A stretch of 64,000 nucleotides of DNA from Ceratothoa steindachneri (lineage: Eukaryota; Arthropoda; Malacostraca; Isopoda; Cymothoidae). Under the pieces are notes generated by a model, which saw only the letters and a list, made by a program, of their open reading frames with translations, was not told the DNA's origin and ran no database searches. The position numbers were made by a program, and so were the translations under genes. Of this stretch, positions 1-12,009 are shown piece by piece; the stretch's first letter is position 1, and every line of letters begins with the position of its first letter. The stretch spans positions 79,532,648 through 79,596,647 of the forward strand of contig OZ018337.1 of assembly GCA_963969495.1 (NCBI GenBank), given 5' to 3'.

Positions 1-1857
1 ATACCATCAACACATTCTTACAAAGTTTTAAATTCAAAGTCATGTTTAGAAACCTCCATTTTACGACAGCCAAATTAATTCACTTTTTTTTCATTACAAT
101 CTTTGTCTTCTTTATCTGGTCAATTAAACACCTTAATTAATTAACTTAGGACGGAGAGAGAAAAACCCAAGGACAATGACTTTGTTTTTTCGATGCCATA
201 ACTTGCGAATTAAATCCATAGCTTTAAATTTAAACTTTTAAGAATCGAGGAATTATTGTCATTGCCACAAAAAGGTAATGACGGGAATGAATATTTGGAA
301 TTGCCACACGATACACTTAAATCGCATGGCCTAAAGAAGTCTGACGCAAGCATTCCGTCGGGTGTTTGTCAGTGCCACTTTTACTTTCATCCCCACACAC
401 ACATTGCAACTTACACACAATACTACGGAACCACTCTGCCTCACAAGGTTACGGGTTGAAGCAAGTTGGACGCATTTCCGTTAAATCTCGGTAATTTATG
501 GTATTTTGTGCTTATCTAAATCTTCTCATGTGTCAACCAAGAGAATATATCTTCGTTTCCATTCTTACATCCTTTTTTTCTACTGCTCTCGGTCATCTAA
601 TTCTTTTCTGCCCCTGCCCCCCCCCCCCCCTTCATTGGTTGTGGAAGGAGATCAAGTTAGAACAGTTGTGGCCCCCATCAGTCCTTGCAACACTGATTTA
701 TCTCCCTCATTGACGAAACACTGATTGTTAATGTTCCTTGGTTCTTAAAAGCGATGTGGAAATGTCCAGTAGATGAGTCAAATGAAACCAAATCTAACCA
801 AGAATGGATTAAATTGGTTTAATTTGATATTCTACTGAATTATTGGAAAATCTGGTTTATTTACTTCTCCCCCATTTTATGGTTTTAAAGATTAAACCTG
901 GCTATAAATCAATATATGTATAGAAAGTAATACTATAATGTTAGGTGATAACTGCATTTACGAGTAAAGTAAAGTAGAAATTTTCATAATGGCGATATTT
1001 AAGGGCGACAAGGCTCTCTCAGGCCTGCAATGCAAAGGTCATATTGTTATCTGATTTACATCTGAAAGGGTATAATTTATACATTGTGTACAATTTGCGA
1101 CACATATTTAATGTGTCATTGATTGACAAAGTTGAAGTGAAATGCCAAGTTAATCCTTGGTTAATTGTAGTCAAGACTCGTGTTTTTACTCTTTTGTAAT
1201 TTGTTCTCTATGTTAAAGAGCTCTTTCAAATAAAATAGTGTTAGTCTTGAAGCCGATTTAAGTAGAAGAGTATATTCCTTGCCCTTTAAAGGAGTTAATG
1301 TTCTCCATTCTGATCCTTATTTCTTCGTGACTTCAAAAAATTGAAATGGCATGGTGAAAATTATCCTCTACTTTTTAATATGGGTGTGTTTATTCGAGTG
1401 ACTCTGGAACTGAGAGAAAATGCTGTTAGTTGCTGAAGAATATTTAATTATTCTCTCGGACAAAATTGTTATCATCTAATCAGTGATTCTCTACACCCTT
1501 GTTCCTTGCTACTTTTTAATTCTCCTTACCCTTCGGAGGTCTCCCTTCTCTCGTCACGGTGTTCCCAATAGAAACTACCCCCCCCCCTCCCATTATATTT
1601 TCGAAAAAGACGCTGCTCTCTTCATGACACTTTCCAGCTTTAGTCTCTAGCGTTAATTCTCCCATGTTCTTCTTTTTAAGTAAGTAAAAAAAGAAAGTAA
1701 AATGTATTTCTAAAATTATAATACAACAAGCCGCTGTTCTCTTCCTTAACAGGAAGTGCTTGGTTACACAGCCACCGCTGTGGCCTACGGCCTTATTTGC
1801 TAATCTTAACACCCTTTTTTAATGCCCATTATAGAATCTTTATTTTACACCCTGAAC
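1..1857. other. AT-rich sequence without recognisable gene
   Basis: No reading frame here resembles a known protein and all are short. The only structure seen is simple: a C run near 607-620, a second C run near 1578-1588, and A/T runs. No transposon motif or RNA gene was recognised. Confidence 0.6.
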
Positions 1858-2040
1858 ATTCTTCTTCTTTCTTCTTCTTCTTCTTCTTCTTCTTCTTCTT
1901 CTTCTTCTTTTTCTTATTTTTCTTCTTCTTTTTCTTCTTTTTCTTCTTCTTTTTCTTCTTTTTCTCCTTTTTCTTCTTTTCTTCTTTTTTTCTTCTTCCT
2001 TTCTTCTTTTTATTTTTTTATTTTTTCTTTTTTTTTCTTA
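1858..2040. repeat. (TTC)n / polypyrimidine microsatellite
   Basis: About 180 bases of almost pure pyrimidine on the + strand. It begins as perfect TTC repeats (about 1865-1910) and degrades into CTT/TTTTC variants. Long polypyrimidine-polypurine tracts like this can adopt triplex structures. The poly-Phe or poly-Ser frames across it are artefacts of the repeat. Confidence 0.95.
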
Positions 2041-3214
2041 GTTGACAACCGAAATAAAAGAAAAAAATCTTATTGAAACACCTTCAAAAAATCTCGTTCT
2101 TAAAATATAGGGTTATGGATGATGCAGTATACATTTTGGGGTTGGTGATAGCTACGTTCCGTCGAGCCAAACCTCCATGACGGACATTGAGAGTAAAGTG
2201 TTGAGTATATTTAACCCATCCTTCTTGCATAGGTGTTGTACCATCTTATTCAATTTAATCTACTCTTTGTGAGGTCCATGTTTCTTCCACGCGCATAAAC
2301 ACATACTGTGATTATACAAGCGTGGACATATTAAAGTCGCACATAACAACGGATACAGCAATATGTAACTAGGAAATCGCTTCGGGTTTGTTCAATTTTC
2401 CAAGCGAAAAGAGTGTATCGATCTCTCTGCCTATAAACAGCAGGAAAAAGAGGGAGTTTATCACTGGTTGAGTTGGAAGAGCAGAGAATGGAAAGCGATC
2501 TGAGCTCATACTCTTTATCTCTCTTGTTTCTGCCGTAGTTTTCCATTCTCACGGAAACTCTTCTCCAAGTAGTGGAAGACCATCAAGCCCGCCTCCAAAC
2601 TTGTGGAAAGACACAACGGGGTCTGTAATGTTGCTCAAAAGGACCTGTTTTTTTTTACATCCTACATAGTGGCGCTAAAATTCACAACGGCACTTTCCGA
2701 GTCTTCTAGAGAGCGCTACATCCCACTTGGCCGTTTTCACTGTAGGCTTGGAATCCCATTTACCTTGTTCGCGTCCACACCTCTGTACTAATTGGCTACT
2801 CTACTGAATCCTCTTTAGAGTACCGGCCCATCTCCCACGCCAGACATACTCATTTAACGCATCGCTACTAGCTTGTTAAAATACCCTAAATTATATGTAC
2901 CTCGCTAAAGTGCAATTCCTAATAAGTGATTAATAAAAACTAGATTAATGTTCAGTATAATTCCAGAGAAACGAAAACATAATAACTCATTGCGACAGAA
3001 ATTCGCCTCTAAAGGAAATTAATAAAGTATTTTAATCTATTGATTTTATTCATTCATTCTGCTGCAACTCTTGAATGTGAATTCATTCATTTTATTTCTA
3101 AGGAAGAAAATAGAGGACAAAATTGATACTTTTCTTTTCATCCACCATTGTCTCTTTTACTTTTTTTTGTTGAAGGGGAGACATAACAACCATATATTAG
3201 CAAAATTGTTCGGA
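2041..3214. other. No recognisable gene
   Basis: The stretch is mixed AT-rich and moderately GC-rich sequence. Short reading frames at 2331-2552 (-) and 2603-2791 (+) have no recognisable domain. Nothing else could be supported. Confidence 0.5.
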
Positions 3215-3430
3215 CGCTTAACCTGAACCTCCCGAAATACCTGGCAAGTTACCACCCAATCTCCCAAATTCCTTCCTTCCTAAAGTCATTGAAAAGCCAG
3301 TGTCAGTCCGGGTGGTAAATAGAGGTACTCATTTACCAGCAATGAGATCAACTAGTCCGGCCTCGTGGTTGTTGGACATAGGACTGAATCGGCTCTCTTA
3401 AATCTAAATGACCGACTTTTTCGACTACCC
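3215..3430 (+). pseudogene. Non-LTR retrotransposon reverse-transcriptase fragment (CR1/Jockey-like)
   Basis: The + strand encodes a short RT block. 'LASYHPISQIPSFLKVIEK' (about 3242-3298) matches the family consensus of the type 'YRPIS.LP.L.K.LEK'. A shifted frame about 65 bases later gives 'GHRTESALLNLNDRL' (about 3371-3415), which matches the block 'QSGFR..HSTETALL...ND'. These are RT motifs 1-2 (fingers region) of CR1/Jockey-type LINEs. At least one frameshift separates the blocks, and the catalytic 'DD' palm motif is not found downstream, so this is a truncated relic. The open frame continues to 3712 but is Ser/Leu-rich and unlike RT. It is separate from the larger element at 5-11 kb. 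The family is clear; the clade is not. Confidence 0.6.
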
Positions 3431-3724
3431 GATGCTTTTCTTCTTTCCCCTTCTAGTACTTCTCCACCCCTCGACCTCTTTGGATTACATAGTTCATCTT
3501 CCTCGAAATCCCTGGTACTTCTAGAACTATCCGTGACTGTTTCCTTTAGTACCCTTCATCTTGGCCCTCTCATGATTTATATATTTAGGGGTCGTGGTTT
3601 TCTTTTGGTTTTCCGTAAGGACCGTCTCTTGGTCGTCTCCTATTTGTATCTTTCTTCGTCCCTTTTGAATTCATATGCATCAGCTTTTTCTATCATTCCG
3701 TTTCTATGGTGATATAGGGCAATG

Positions 3725-3845
3725 TTTGGTGAAGTTAAGCGACATAGGGTGTCGTTAGTCGTCCGATGCAGTCCCGATTCTTGCTGACTTCACGCCGGCT
3801 GTCATAACTGGTCGATACCCGGGGTTCGAATCCCAATTCAATCAT
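3725..3845 (+). repeat. SINE-like piece with 5S rRNA-like and tRNA B-box-like segments
   Basis: The block beginning 'GAAGTTAAGC' at 3731 continues through a GGG, 'GTTAGT' and 'GATG' at about the same spacing as in animal 5S rRNA (gaagttaagc...ggg...gttagt...ggatg), roughly the 3' half of that gene. About 50 bases further on, 3823-3833 reads 'GGTTCGAATCC', a perfect pol III B box with a GGG/CCC T-stem. The 5' half of 5S is missing, so this is not a gene. I infer a SINE3-type (5S-derived) or composite 5S/tRNA-derived SINE relic. No poly-A or repeat tail and no clear target duplication were seen. Confidence 0.45.
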
Positions 3846-4815
3846 TAATTCTCCCCTGAAAAATAAGAGGCATCTTATACGAGTGCAAATCGCTGCCAAA
3901 ACCCCTACCATTTTAGGGGAGGGGGGTATTCCTCCCCCCTCCCCACCAGACCCGCTTGCTAAGCTCAGACAACTTCAAGAAAACTCAATCCTTCAAAAAT
4001 TGAGTTTTTACTCGTAGATAATTTATCAAATTTGGTTCAATTGTAAACTGTCAGGGGCCAGATTCTCTCTTACGACAGTGTTAAAAAGAGTGGCGTTACC
4101 ATCGACGCTCAACTGTCTCGCAAAGCCCACCACGTTGGAGTGAATCAAATCTGCTCTCTGCTTTCCCTCTAATCTTACCCATCTCCCTTCCCACTTGTTC
4201 TACAGTAATGTAGAGATTAAGTCCTCTCTTCGAACTCCTCCACTTCTTCGATACTTTGCGGTGTTCGTTTTTTTTTAGTTTGGGGGGGGGGGTTAGGGCC
4301 CATCTGGCGACTGCCAACAAGGGCATAAGTCACAGAAATTATCCTACAGCTTAAGGCTAGGCTAGAATAAAATAATAAAACAAAAACACAAAAAAAAACA
4401 AGCAAACAAAACCAAAAGCTAAACACAAACAAACAAAGACAAAACAAGAAAGGAGAACACACACCGCTCCGGCGTCAGAGAGAGGCACAGTTTGCGGCGC
4501 CTCTTCTTCCCCACCGGAGGGGGATCTCTCGTGCAAGCCCACCTCTTCCCCACTCCCAAATGATTCACTTTTTTTTTCTAGAATTCTTATTACCTCGGCC
4601 CTATCATTCATATGTCTCGACTCTGTCCACTCCACTCCTCTTCCTCGTAGACGTTTCTGCTGAGTGGGTGATATATTTGCTCCTTGACTGTGGAATGAGC
4701 TTCCAGGTGTTATAGGTACGATTTCCCACTCTCAAGATGTCACCAAACGCCCACCTCTTCTATAAAGCGCTTCGTGAAGGTTTGTAGCGTTGGAGACTCC
4801 AATAAAAGAATGTAT
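3846..4815. other. Low-complexity intergenic sequence
   Basis: There is a C/G-rich patch at about 3900-3955, a G run at 4283-4292, and an A/C-rich tract at 4368-4446 (CAAAC/AAAC-like). Antisense reading frames at 4096-4635 are biased by these tracts and match nothing recognised. No gene is supported. Confidence 0.5.
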
Positions 4816-5000
4816 ACAGTAGCGTCCAAAACTAAAGAACAAAGAAACAAAATCTTCCTTTTTTTGAAAATATCCTAATTTCCATAGAAATTGCGCAGAA
4901 TATTTTTTCAAATTTCCTCCTGATCGTGACATAGTTCATTTCATAGAACAGTGCATAAAAAATTAAGGAAGGAGACGTCCAAAACTAGAGAACGAGAAAT
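4816..5000 (+). repeat. Tc1-type terminal repeat with internal direct repeat (IR/DR-like)
   Basis: The motif 'agcgtccaaaactaaagaac' starts at 4821, preceded by 'TATACAGT', as expected for a Tc1 end next to a TA target. A near copy, 'gacgtccaaaactagagaac', starts at 4974, about 153 bases inward. Two direct repeats inside one terminal inverted repeat is the IR/DR arrangement of several Tc1 lineages. No transposase follows and the opposite terminus was not found, so this is an orphan end cut off by the retroelement beginning near 5063. Confidence 0.45.
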
Positions 5001-5661
5001 ATAAATGCAGCAATAATCAGTAAAAACATAATTCACCCATAACAATTGATCAAAATATTAGTAATAAGTAAGTGCCCCTTCCACACACACTCACAGTGTT
5101 TCCAGAGGCTCGCCGCGGGAGTGATGTCGCCTTGTCGTTGGAGAGAGAGCTCAGACCCCTCCTTAGAGCGGACTGTCAGGTGGAGTTTTACTAAACCTCT
5201 TCTTCTACCTCAGCCACCTTCATTTATGGTCTGATTTTTATGTTATTTATAGTCTCCTCCTGTTCCTCTCTATCTCCTTCCCCTTTTTACTTTCTCAAGT
5301 GTGATTGATTGCGCCTGAGCGTATCTGTGTGATCGGTTGTAGTGCATGACTGAATGAATGTGTGGGTGCTAGTGTGTGTTCTAGGTTTAAGTTCTGATTT
5401 TTTGCAGTCTCGGTGTACCGATCCTGTCTCACCGGAGTGCGTCTTTCCGTGGCTGAGTTGGATGTTGTGGGTGCCCGGACCGCGGCTGCCTAGCGCGATG
5501 GTGCTTGCGCCTTTGAAGGGAAAATCCCGAAACAACGGTGTTGGTTAAGGAGTGCACGGGTCCCTCCCTCCCTCACTTTGAGAGTGCGCATCGGGTAACG
5601 TAGCTGTGTAGGTGGGTTCCGCTTTGCGCGAGACTGCCCCTCCCCTTAATAACAGTAGTAT

Positions 5662-6912
5662 ATGGATAAAATTAAACCCAAAACTACTTCACAGAAGTTT
5701 TCGACTTCTCTTCCTCGTTCTCCTGGCTCTCGTTCCAGTTCTTCTTGCTTTCTCGAGGCAGATCCGTTTGCCTCAGAAGTAGACCTTGAGTTGGACTACC
5801 ATCGCTTTGGGGGCATTAGAAGGAAATCTGACATTTCCCTATCAAACCTTAATATTTTTGATGTCAGTGAGGAGTTCGATGAACGTTGAGGAGAACCACG
5901 CTGCATGTGGTCCCATAATGATGGAGCTCTAGTAGTGTAGGTCACTTCCCCTCCCCAACATGATTCAGTACAATCCCTCAAGACCCTTGCTCGCTTTGAG
6001 ATTGCTGTCTCATCCCAACCAAACTTCAATACCATGAAGGGTGTAATCCATTCTAACGAACTACAGGACTGAATTCTCAAGAGGCTTCAGTCAAAAGTGG
6101 CTCTCCAGCGGATTATTGGTATTAAGAGACCACAGCGAACCGTTGGTGGGAACAGGGTGAACACACCGACGCTGTTCCTGACGTTTGGTCGTCGGGATCT
6201 CCTAACACATATTAAGGCGGGTTACCTACGAATTCCAGTCAAAACTTATATCTCTAATCAGAGACAATGCTTTACTTGCCATGTTTAGTCATGCGTGCAC
6301 TGTCTGCCGCCACCCCCGTGTATGCGTGGATTGCGCGCAGGCCTACTATGGTCATTCCTGTGATCATCCTACCGCTGTACCAACTGTGCAGAGCTCCATA
6401 GTGCTTCTTTCTCGAAGTGTCGCATATTTCTCTTTGAAAAAAAGGTCTTAGCTGTCCGGGATTCTGCTAAGGTGGATATGCGGGAAGCCCGTCGATTAGT
6501 ACGGGATAAGGTCATCTCTTCCGGCGTCAGGTTCTCCTGCGTCCCAGGCATGGCAGCGGACTCTCGTCACGCTTGCCCACGTACCCCGTACACTACTACA
6601 TCTCTTCAATTATCACCCCGGGTTGCCGCGCCATCACCGTCCGCTGTATTACCTTCTTCTTCTACCCATACCCAAGTCTAGTACCCTAGTATACCACCTG
6701 CCTCTCCTCACTTTATTCGCCCCGTGCCGGCAGAGCGTGCCCAATCCTCGGATTCCACTCCAGAGACTCTGGACAACATCCAAGGCTATATCTAATCTAC
6801 CGAGACGCCCCAATATGATCTCGTCATGACTGAGGACTTCTAGCCCAAGCGTAAGGCCTTTCCCGACTCTTCCCCTCCCTCTAGGAAGCTAACTTCCAAA
6901 AAGGGCGGGTAA
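5662..6912 (+). pseudogene. ORF1 (gag-like, zinc-knuckle) of the non-LTR element, broken
   Basis: ORF1 proteins bind the element RNA and package it into RNP. The start chosen is the ATG at 5662, which opens a 75-codon frame rich in Ser/Pro/Arg. After a break, 6249-6560 holds the Cys-rich part. 'CVDCAQAYYGHSCDH' and, in another frame, 'CTNCAELHSASFSKC' are retroviral-type zinc knuckles. They are followed by 'FLFEKKVLAVRDSAKVDM' and 'EARRLVRDKV', which match the conserved segment after the knuckles in insect I/Jockey gag proteins ('..P.F..E..IL.I......EAR..V'). The knuckles lie in different frames, so at least three frameshifts have accumulated. The tail (about 6560-6912) is Ser/Pro/Thr-rich, as usual for these proteins. 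The end is approximate. Confidence 0.65.
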
Positions 6913-7329
6913 ACTACCTCAATAAAAAATCTACCTCAATTGAGGTACATCCGATCCCTTCATCCCTTCCCCTACTCCGGTCCCTTTGACACATATAACT
7001 GAAACTACCGACCTTCCCTAAGGTAAAGGTGATGAATCCTTCATCCATAGCGATCTACCCCTATTCCCAGACGTCTGAGTTTCCTATATTTATATCACCA
7101 CCTTCCGACCAAGACCAAATTCCATCTCCCTTTCCTGTTAGCCCTGTCCCCTTGAAAACCCTCTGGAACTACTACTTCCGACCTCCCTTCAGATGTAGGT
7201 TGCACACCTTCCATTGGGAGTAAAGATCCTCCCCTCCCTGAGAGTAAAGTTACCCCCAAATCTCTTTTGTCTCTACCCTTTCCTCCAAGTCTTGACCCAC
7301 TAACTTTGGTCTCTCGAAACAAACTTAGC

Positions 7330-10300
7330 TCCCGGAATATTAGCCCCCACCCCTATAAATAGAGGTTGCCTCGCCGTTCGGAGACTCCATCTTTAGCGTC
7401 CGTGCTGGGTTCTTCTCGATCGTGGTCTCTTAGCGGTCTGAGTAAAGGCAGTAATTCTTCAATGGAATATCACGGGATCCTTGTCAAATGGAAGGAATTC
7501 TCGTCTTTAGTATCTAAAATATCACCTTTTGTTAGATGCTTACAGTAAACTCTCTACCACTCCCCTGGCGGTGTTTCGCTCATGGTGAAAGCTAACCACT
7601 TTTCCACACCTTCATTTATGCGGACTACTCTTCAAGCATTCGTAGCTCGTGTTCATCTTAAGAATCGAATTTATACTTTCTGTTCAATTTATATTTCCCC
7701 AGATGAGCCCTTTTCAAGAGCTCAGTTTTTAGACTTTACCTCAGATTTCTACCCCATTTCTAGTTCTAGGTGACTTTAATACCAGGCACTCCATATGGGA
7801 TGATAGAGTGAACAACCGGAAAGGCCGTGTCCTTGAATCATTTTATCCACTAATTCTTTTAGCATTCTTAACTCTGGTCATGTTACCTCCTACCATATTC
7901 AAACTGATTCTTTCAGTGTGTGGATCGATCTAGTGGCTCCGTTGACTGTATATCTGATTTAAAGTGGTGCGTTTTAAATGACCTGCGGGGCAGCAACCAC
8001 TTTGCCATTGTTTTGAAACACATGCCATTTTGCCCATCCCCATCATATCCCCTAGATGGAATGTTGTAAGGGCTGACTGGTCAAAGTTCCATGACGCTTC
8101 CCTCACTAGTAAACAAATTGGAGATTTTGTAGATATTGGTGCAGCTATACATTACTTTTTATATTTAGTGTTTGATTCTGCAGAATCCGAAAATCCTAGA
8201 ACTAGGTCTCTACGGGGCAGATCATCAGTCCCATGGTGGAATGCTGATTGCAGACGTGTGGTTGTAAGCTATAAAAAGGCTCATGCGCGATTCCGCCGGA
8301 ACCCAACTCTTCTGAACCGTATGACCGAAGTCGAACTAGATCCATTCACCAGTGAACTTTATGTCAGGCGCGCACTGACTCCTGGAGCGCATATGTGTCT
8401 TCCTTATCTTGCACTACCTCCTCAGCTCAGGTGGGGAAGAGAATGAACAAAATCAGGGGTCGTTATGCTGGTCATTCCAGTCCTGTAACTGAGATGAATG
8501 GTTCAATTATCTGTGTCTCCGCCAGCATCTCCGATATATTGGCCTCATTTTACCGATGTTAGCAGCGGAGTTAGCAGGGGAGTTTAGGCGTATCGAAACC
8601 AGATGTGGGGAGCGAGTCTCTGCATTTCTCGGTCAGTGGACCGGAGTCCTACAACTCTCTTTTCACTACTGCCGAGATGCACTCAGCGCTGTCTCGTTGC
8701 GCCCCCACGTCTCCCGGCCTAGACAATATCCGATACGACTTTCTCGGGTATCTCCATCCTCGTAAGTAATCACTCCTACTAGATATTTTTAACTGGATTT
8801 GGATCCAGGGATTCTACCCTACTACATGGAGACCATCGTTAGTCCTACCATTTCTGAAACAAGGTAGAGACGACTTGTCTCCATCTATTATAGGCCAATA
8901 GTACTCACCAGCTGTCTTAGCAAGTTGTTGTAGAAAATAGTGAATTCTTGCTTGCAGTGGTTTATGTAATACCATGGCCGCCTAACTCCATATCAGTATG
9001 GCTTTTGTAAGAAACAGAGTACGATAGATCTTCTTGTCCGCACGGAGGGACTCTCCGTGTAACCTTTGCTCGCAGTTGCCATTCGATGGCTGTCTTCTTC
9101 TATACTTATAAGTCCTATGACACTACATAGTGCCATGGAGTCCTCCGACAGTTGTATGAATTAAGATTGAGGGGATCTTTACCAGTTTTTATCTAGAGTT
9201 TTTTTAGCTACTCGTAATTTCCGGGATAGAGTTGGCAACACTTATTTTGATTTCTATGTCCACGAGGAAGGTGTTCCCCAGGGCAGTGTATTAAGTGCTA
9301 CTTTATTTGCTATTGCGATAAATAGCATGTTATTCCTCTGGCCGAAGGGGTATCTGCAACCTAATAGGTAGATGACATCGCTCTTTATTTCTTCGCTTCA
9401 CGCCCGCTATCCGCAGCCCGCCGCCTCCAGTTGGCGGTTGATACCATACACTGCCGGGACCTTCATAAAGGGTTCCTCTTCTTCGCCTCCAAGACGAATC
9501 ATGCACTTTCACCGGAAACGGGGGCAGCAAGTTAATCTCCTATTGGTACTGCAGGGTAACCCCTTGGAATTTGTGTCAGAGATAGGGTTTCTAGGGATAA
9601 TCCTAGATCCGAAACTCACTTTGTGCCCCCATCTTCGTAAACTGCGACGGAGATGTCTCCGGAAGATGGATCTACTAAAGATCCTCTTCCACACCTCTTA
9701 GGGGAGTGATATGATCAAGTTATGGAGGTTATATACCTCTCTCGTACAGTCCAAGTTGGACTATGGTAGTGAGTTGTATTCCTCGGCCTCTTCTTCACCT
9801 CTTAGTATGCTGGATTCTATCTACAAGCTGGACCAGCGGGGCATTCCACTCCTCCGCTATACCGAGCATTTATGCTGAGGCTGGCATTTTCCCGGTCCAT
9901 CGCCACCGCCTCCAAGTCTGTCTACGGTATATTTTTTGTATTCAGCAGCTCCCTAGTTCAGAGGCTTACAAGAGTCTCTTTTCACGAGGATCTGTGGCCA
10001 CCTATGACAGATCTCCAACCATACATGGACCCTTGGGATTTCGTGGAGCTAAACACGTTTCCCGTTTAGGATTACGCAACTCAGTTTTGCCCTCCTCATT
10101 CCCGCCGGCCCCCCTGTGGACATTCCCCTTCTCAAATATTTGCATGACTCTCTATGACATGCAGAAGTCGCTGGTTGACCGACGTGTGGCGCATGCTATG
10201 TTTATTGAACATGTAGCATCTCACACTCTATCATGTCATCTATTTTCAGACGGGTCTAAGACGGACGATGGTGTGGGAGCTGCGGTGGTCTCATCGGAAT

Positions 10301-10860
10301 CTAATGTCTTCGAATCGTTACCGCGGGAAGCTTTCATTTTTGCTGACGAGCTTTATGCAGTTTTATTAGCCTTACGCTTTTTATCTACTTTTCATTTTAC
10401 GCTCTTCGCTTTTTAACTTCTGACCATCCCCTTATCTCCAAAATACATTCGTGGTTGGTCAAGAACACTTCCAGGCTAGGTTCCTATTTATATCGGAGTC
10501 CAAGGTAACGAACTGGATGATAAGGCAGCTCAAATTGCGGCCACCCGGACGCCGACTCGTTGCAGTCTACCATATCGTGACTTTTATCCTCTCATTCGGG
10601 ACGACCTTTGGTCATTCTGGCAGTCAAAATGGGATAACTGTATCAGTAGCAAATTGTATTTCATTAATCCCTCGATATTACCGTGGGCTAGCTGTTATCG
10701 ACCTTGTCGGAGCTCTGAGCTCACACATGGGCATTTAATGAGTAACGACAGGCACAAACATCGCCCCCCACGTGCCTCCTCTGTTCCACCTCCCTATCAG
10801 TATGTCATCTTTTGGTCCACTACCAACCTCTGTCTGCCTCACGTATTGAATGCTCTGTAA
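7330..10860 (+). pseudogene. ORF2 (endonuclease-RT-RNase H) of the non-LTR element, broken
   Basis: ORF2 would nick the target and copy the element RNA into DNA. Endonuclease: 'MEYHGILVKWKEFSSLV' (near 7460) is the usual N-terminal block, and 'VLGDFNTRHSIWDDRVNN' (about 7763-7816) carries the catalytic GDFN motif. Linker: 'WWNADCRRVVVSYKKAHARF' lies at about 8234-8293. RT: 'EEGVPQGSVLSATLFAIAIN' spans about 9264-9323, and the catalytic 'VDD' is at 9368-9376 followed by 'IALYF'. RT thumb: 'LEFVSEIGFLGIILDPKLT' and 'SLVQSKLDYGSELY' fall at about 9566-9780. RNase H: 'FSDGSKTDDGVGAAVV' and 'ADELYAVLLALRFL' lie between 10240 and 10385 in one 217-codon open frame (9763-10416). A final 'LTHGHLMSNDRHK' block lies near 10720. 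The order and spacing are normal for the family. Stops and frameshifts interrupt nearly every domain. Confidence 0.8.
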
Positions 10861-10925
10861 CGATTGACTAAGCTTTCTCTTAGCCGGGAGCCCCTCTTTT
10901 AGCACCAATTTCCTCTTAGGATTTA

Positions 10926-12009
10926 TAATACAATGTTTTTTTCTCTCTTTTATAGCTTGAAAATATACCTTTTTAATTAACTAGAAATGTAAATACAATA
11001 AAGTCGCTGCCGCCGTGAGAAAAATTGGCATAAATGTTTGACGCTTTGTTTTTTATTCATTCTTTCTGTCTCCCTGTCTCTGTCTGTCTGTCTGCTTCTG
11101 TCTTTTTTTAAATTCTTATTGGTTTGTGGCAAGAACAATACAGAATCAAAAGTTCCATTGTCAAAGCACGAAAGAGATTTGTGAAACAAAGGCTCAAAAT
11201 AGGCCCTAGAAACCCTTCGAAGGGCCATAAAAAGATGCCCATGGACCCCTTGGGGAAAGGTTTACATACCAATCATTGCTTACAAATGGTCTAGACAGGA
11301 ATGAGAGTCCAAAATGGCCCCACGCAAACTTTTTGGCAACGTACAAGAATATAAATATAGACAGAAAATAGATAGACACATGCCATAAAAAATTACTTCC
11401 TGTGTTCTTAAGGGCATTGTGCCCTATGGGGCTTCTGCAAATGAAAGGTTCACATTATGATCTCAAATGGATGTGGAAACATAATAAAAAAATTTTTTTT
11501 AAATATTATTACCGATCACATCGTTAAAAAGAATCGAGGAAAAAATGGCATCCTGTTTTTTTTTATGTGATGATCATAATTTCTGTATTTTTTCGTTTGT
11601 TTGTTTGCCGACTTGGATGATAAGAGAAAAATTCGGTAACACAAGATATGGTCCGTCACAATATCCTGATCTAATGAGTGTCCTTGGTTTGTTTTACAAA
11701 ATCGATTCAGAATCCTCATATTCTCCCCATTCTTTTGCAACTCTCCCTCCCCTTCGCCTTCCTAAATTCGCTACGAAAAAAACACCCTTTTTTTATTCAC
11801 ATGGATCAAATTCATCACTTTACTTTCGTTACGCCTTTGTTGCGAATCAAATGAATTGTCACTGTAACAAATTGGCGAGTTAAATGAGAATGGCGAGGAG
11901 ATGAAGAAGAGGAGGCAATGATTACATTTACAGAAAAAGAGGAGGAGAAGAGGGAAAGGAGGAGGTTGTAGGTAGGGGCCTTGGCGGCGGTAGTGGTGGT
12001 GGGCAGGAT
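10926..12009. other. No gene; simple-sequence patches
   Basis: A CTGTCT-rich patch at about 11066-11104 and several A/T runs are present. Reading frames on both strands (for example 11545-11883 +, 11516-11740 -) are short, overlap one another and show no domain. No transposon end was recognised. Confidence 0.5.

Larger units (their letters stand above)
5063..10925 (+). mobile_element. Decayed non-LTR retrotransposon with RNase H (I/Jockey group), near full length
   Basis: The element lies on the + strand in the order 5' UTR (about 5063-5661), ORF1 with gag-type zinc knuckles (5662-about 6912), then ORF2 with APE endonuclease, reverse transcriptase and RNase H (about 7330-10860). The 5' limit is approximate: the sequence changes character near 5063, just after an orphan Tc1 end. 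The 3' limit is placed after the last ORF2 codons, in T-rich sequence near 10925. An RNase H after the RT is typical of the I group and relatives (I, Nimb, R1/LOA-type) and is not found in most Jockey elements. Many stops and frameshifts show that the copy is dead. No target-site duplication could be fixed. Confidence 0.75.
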
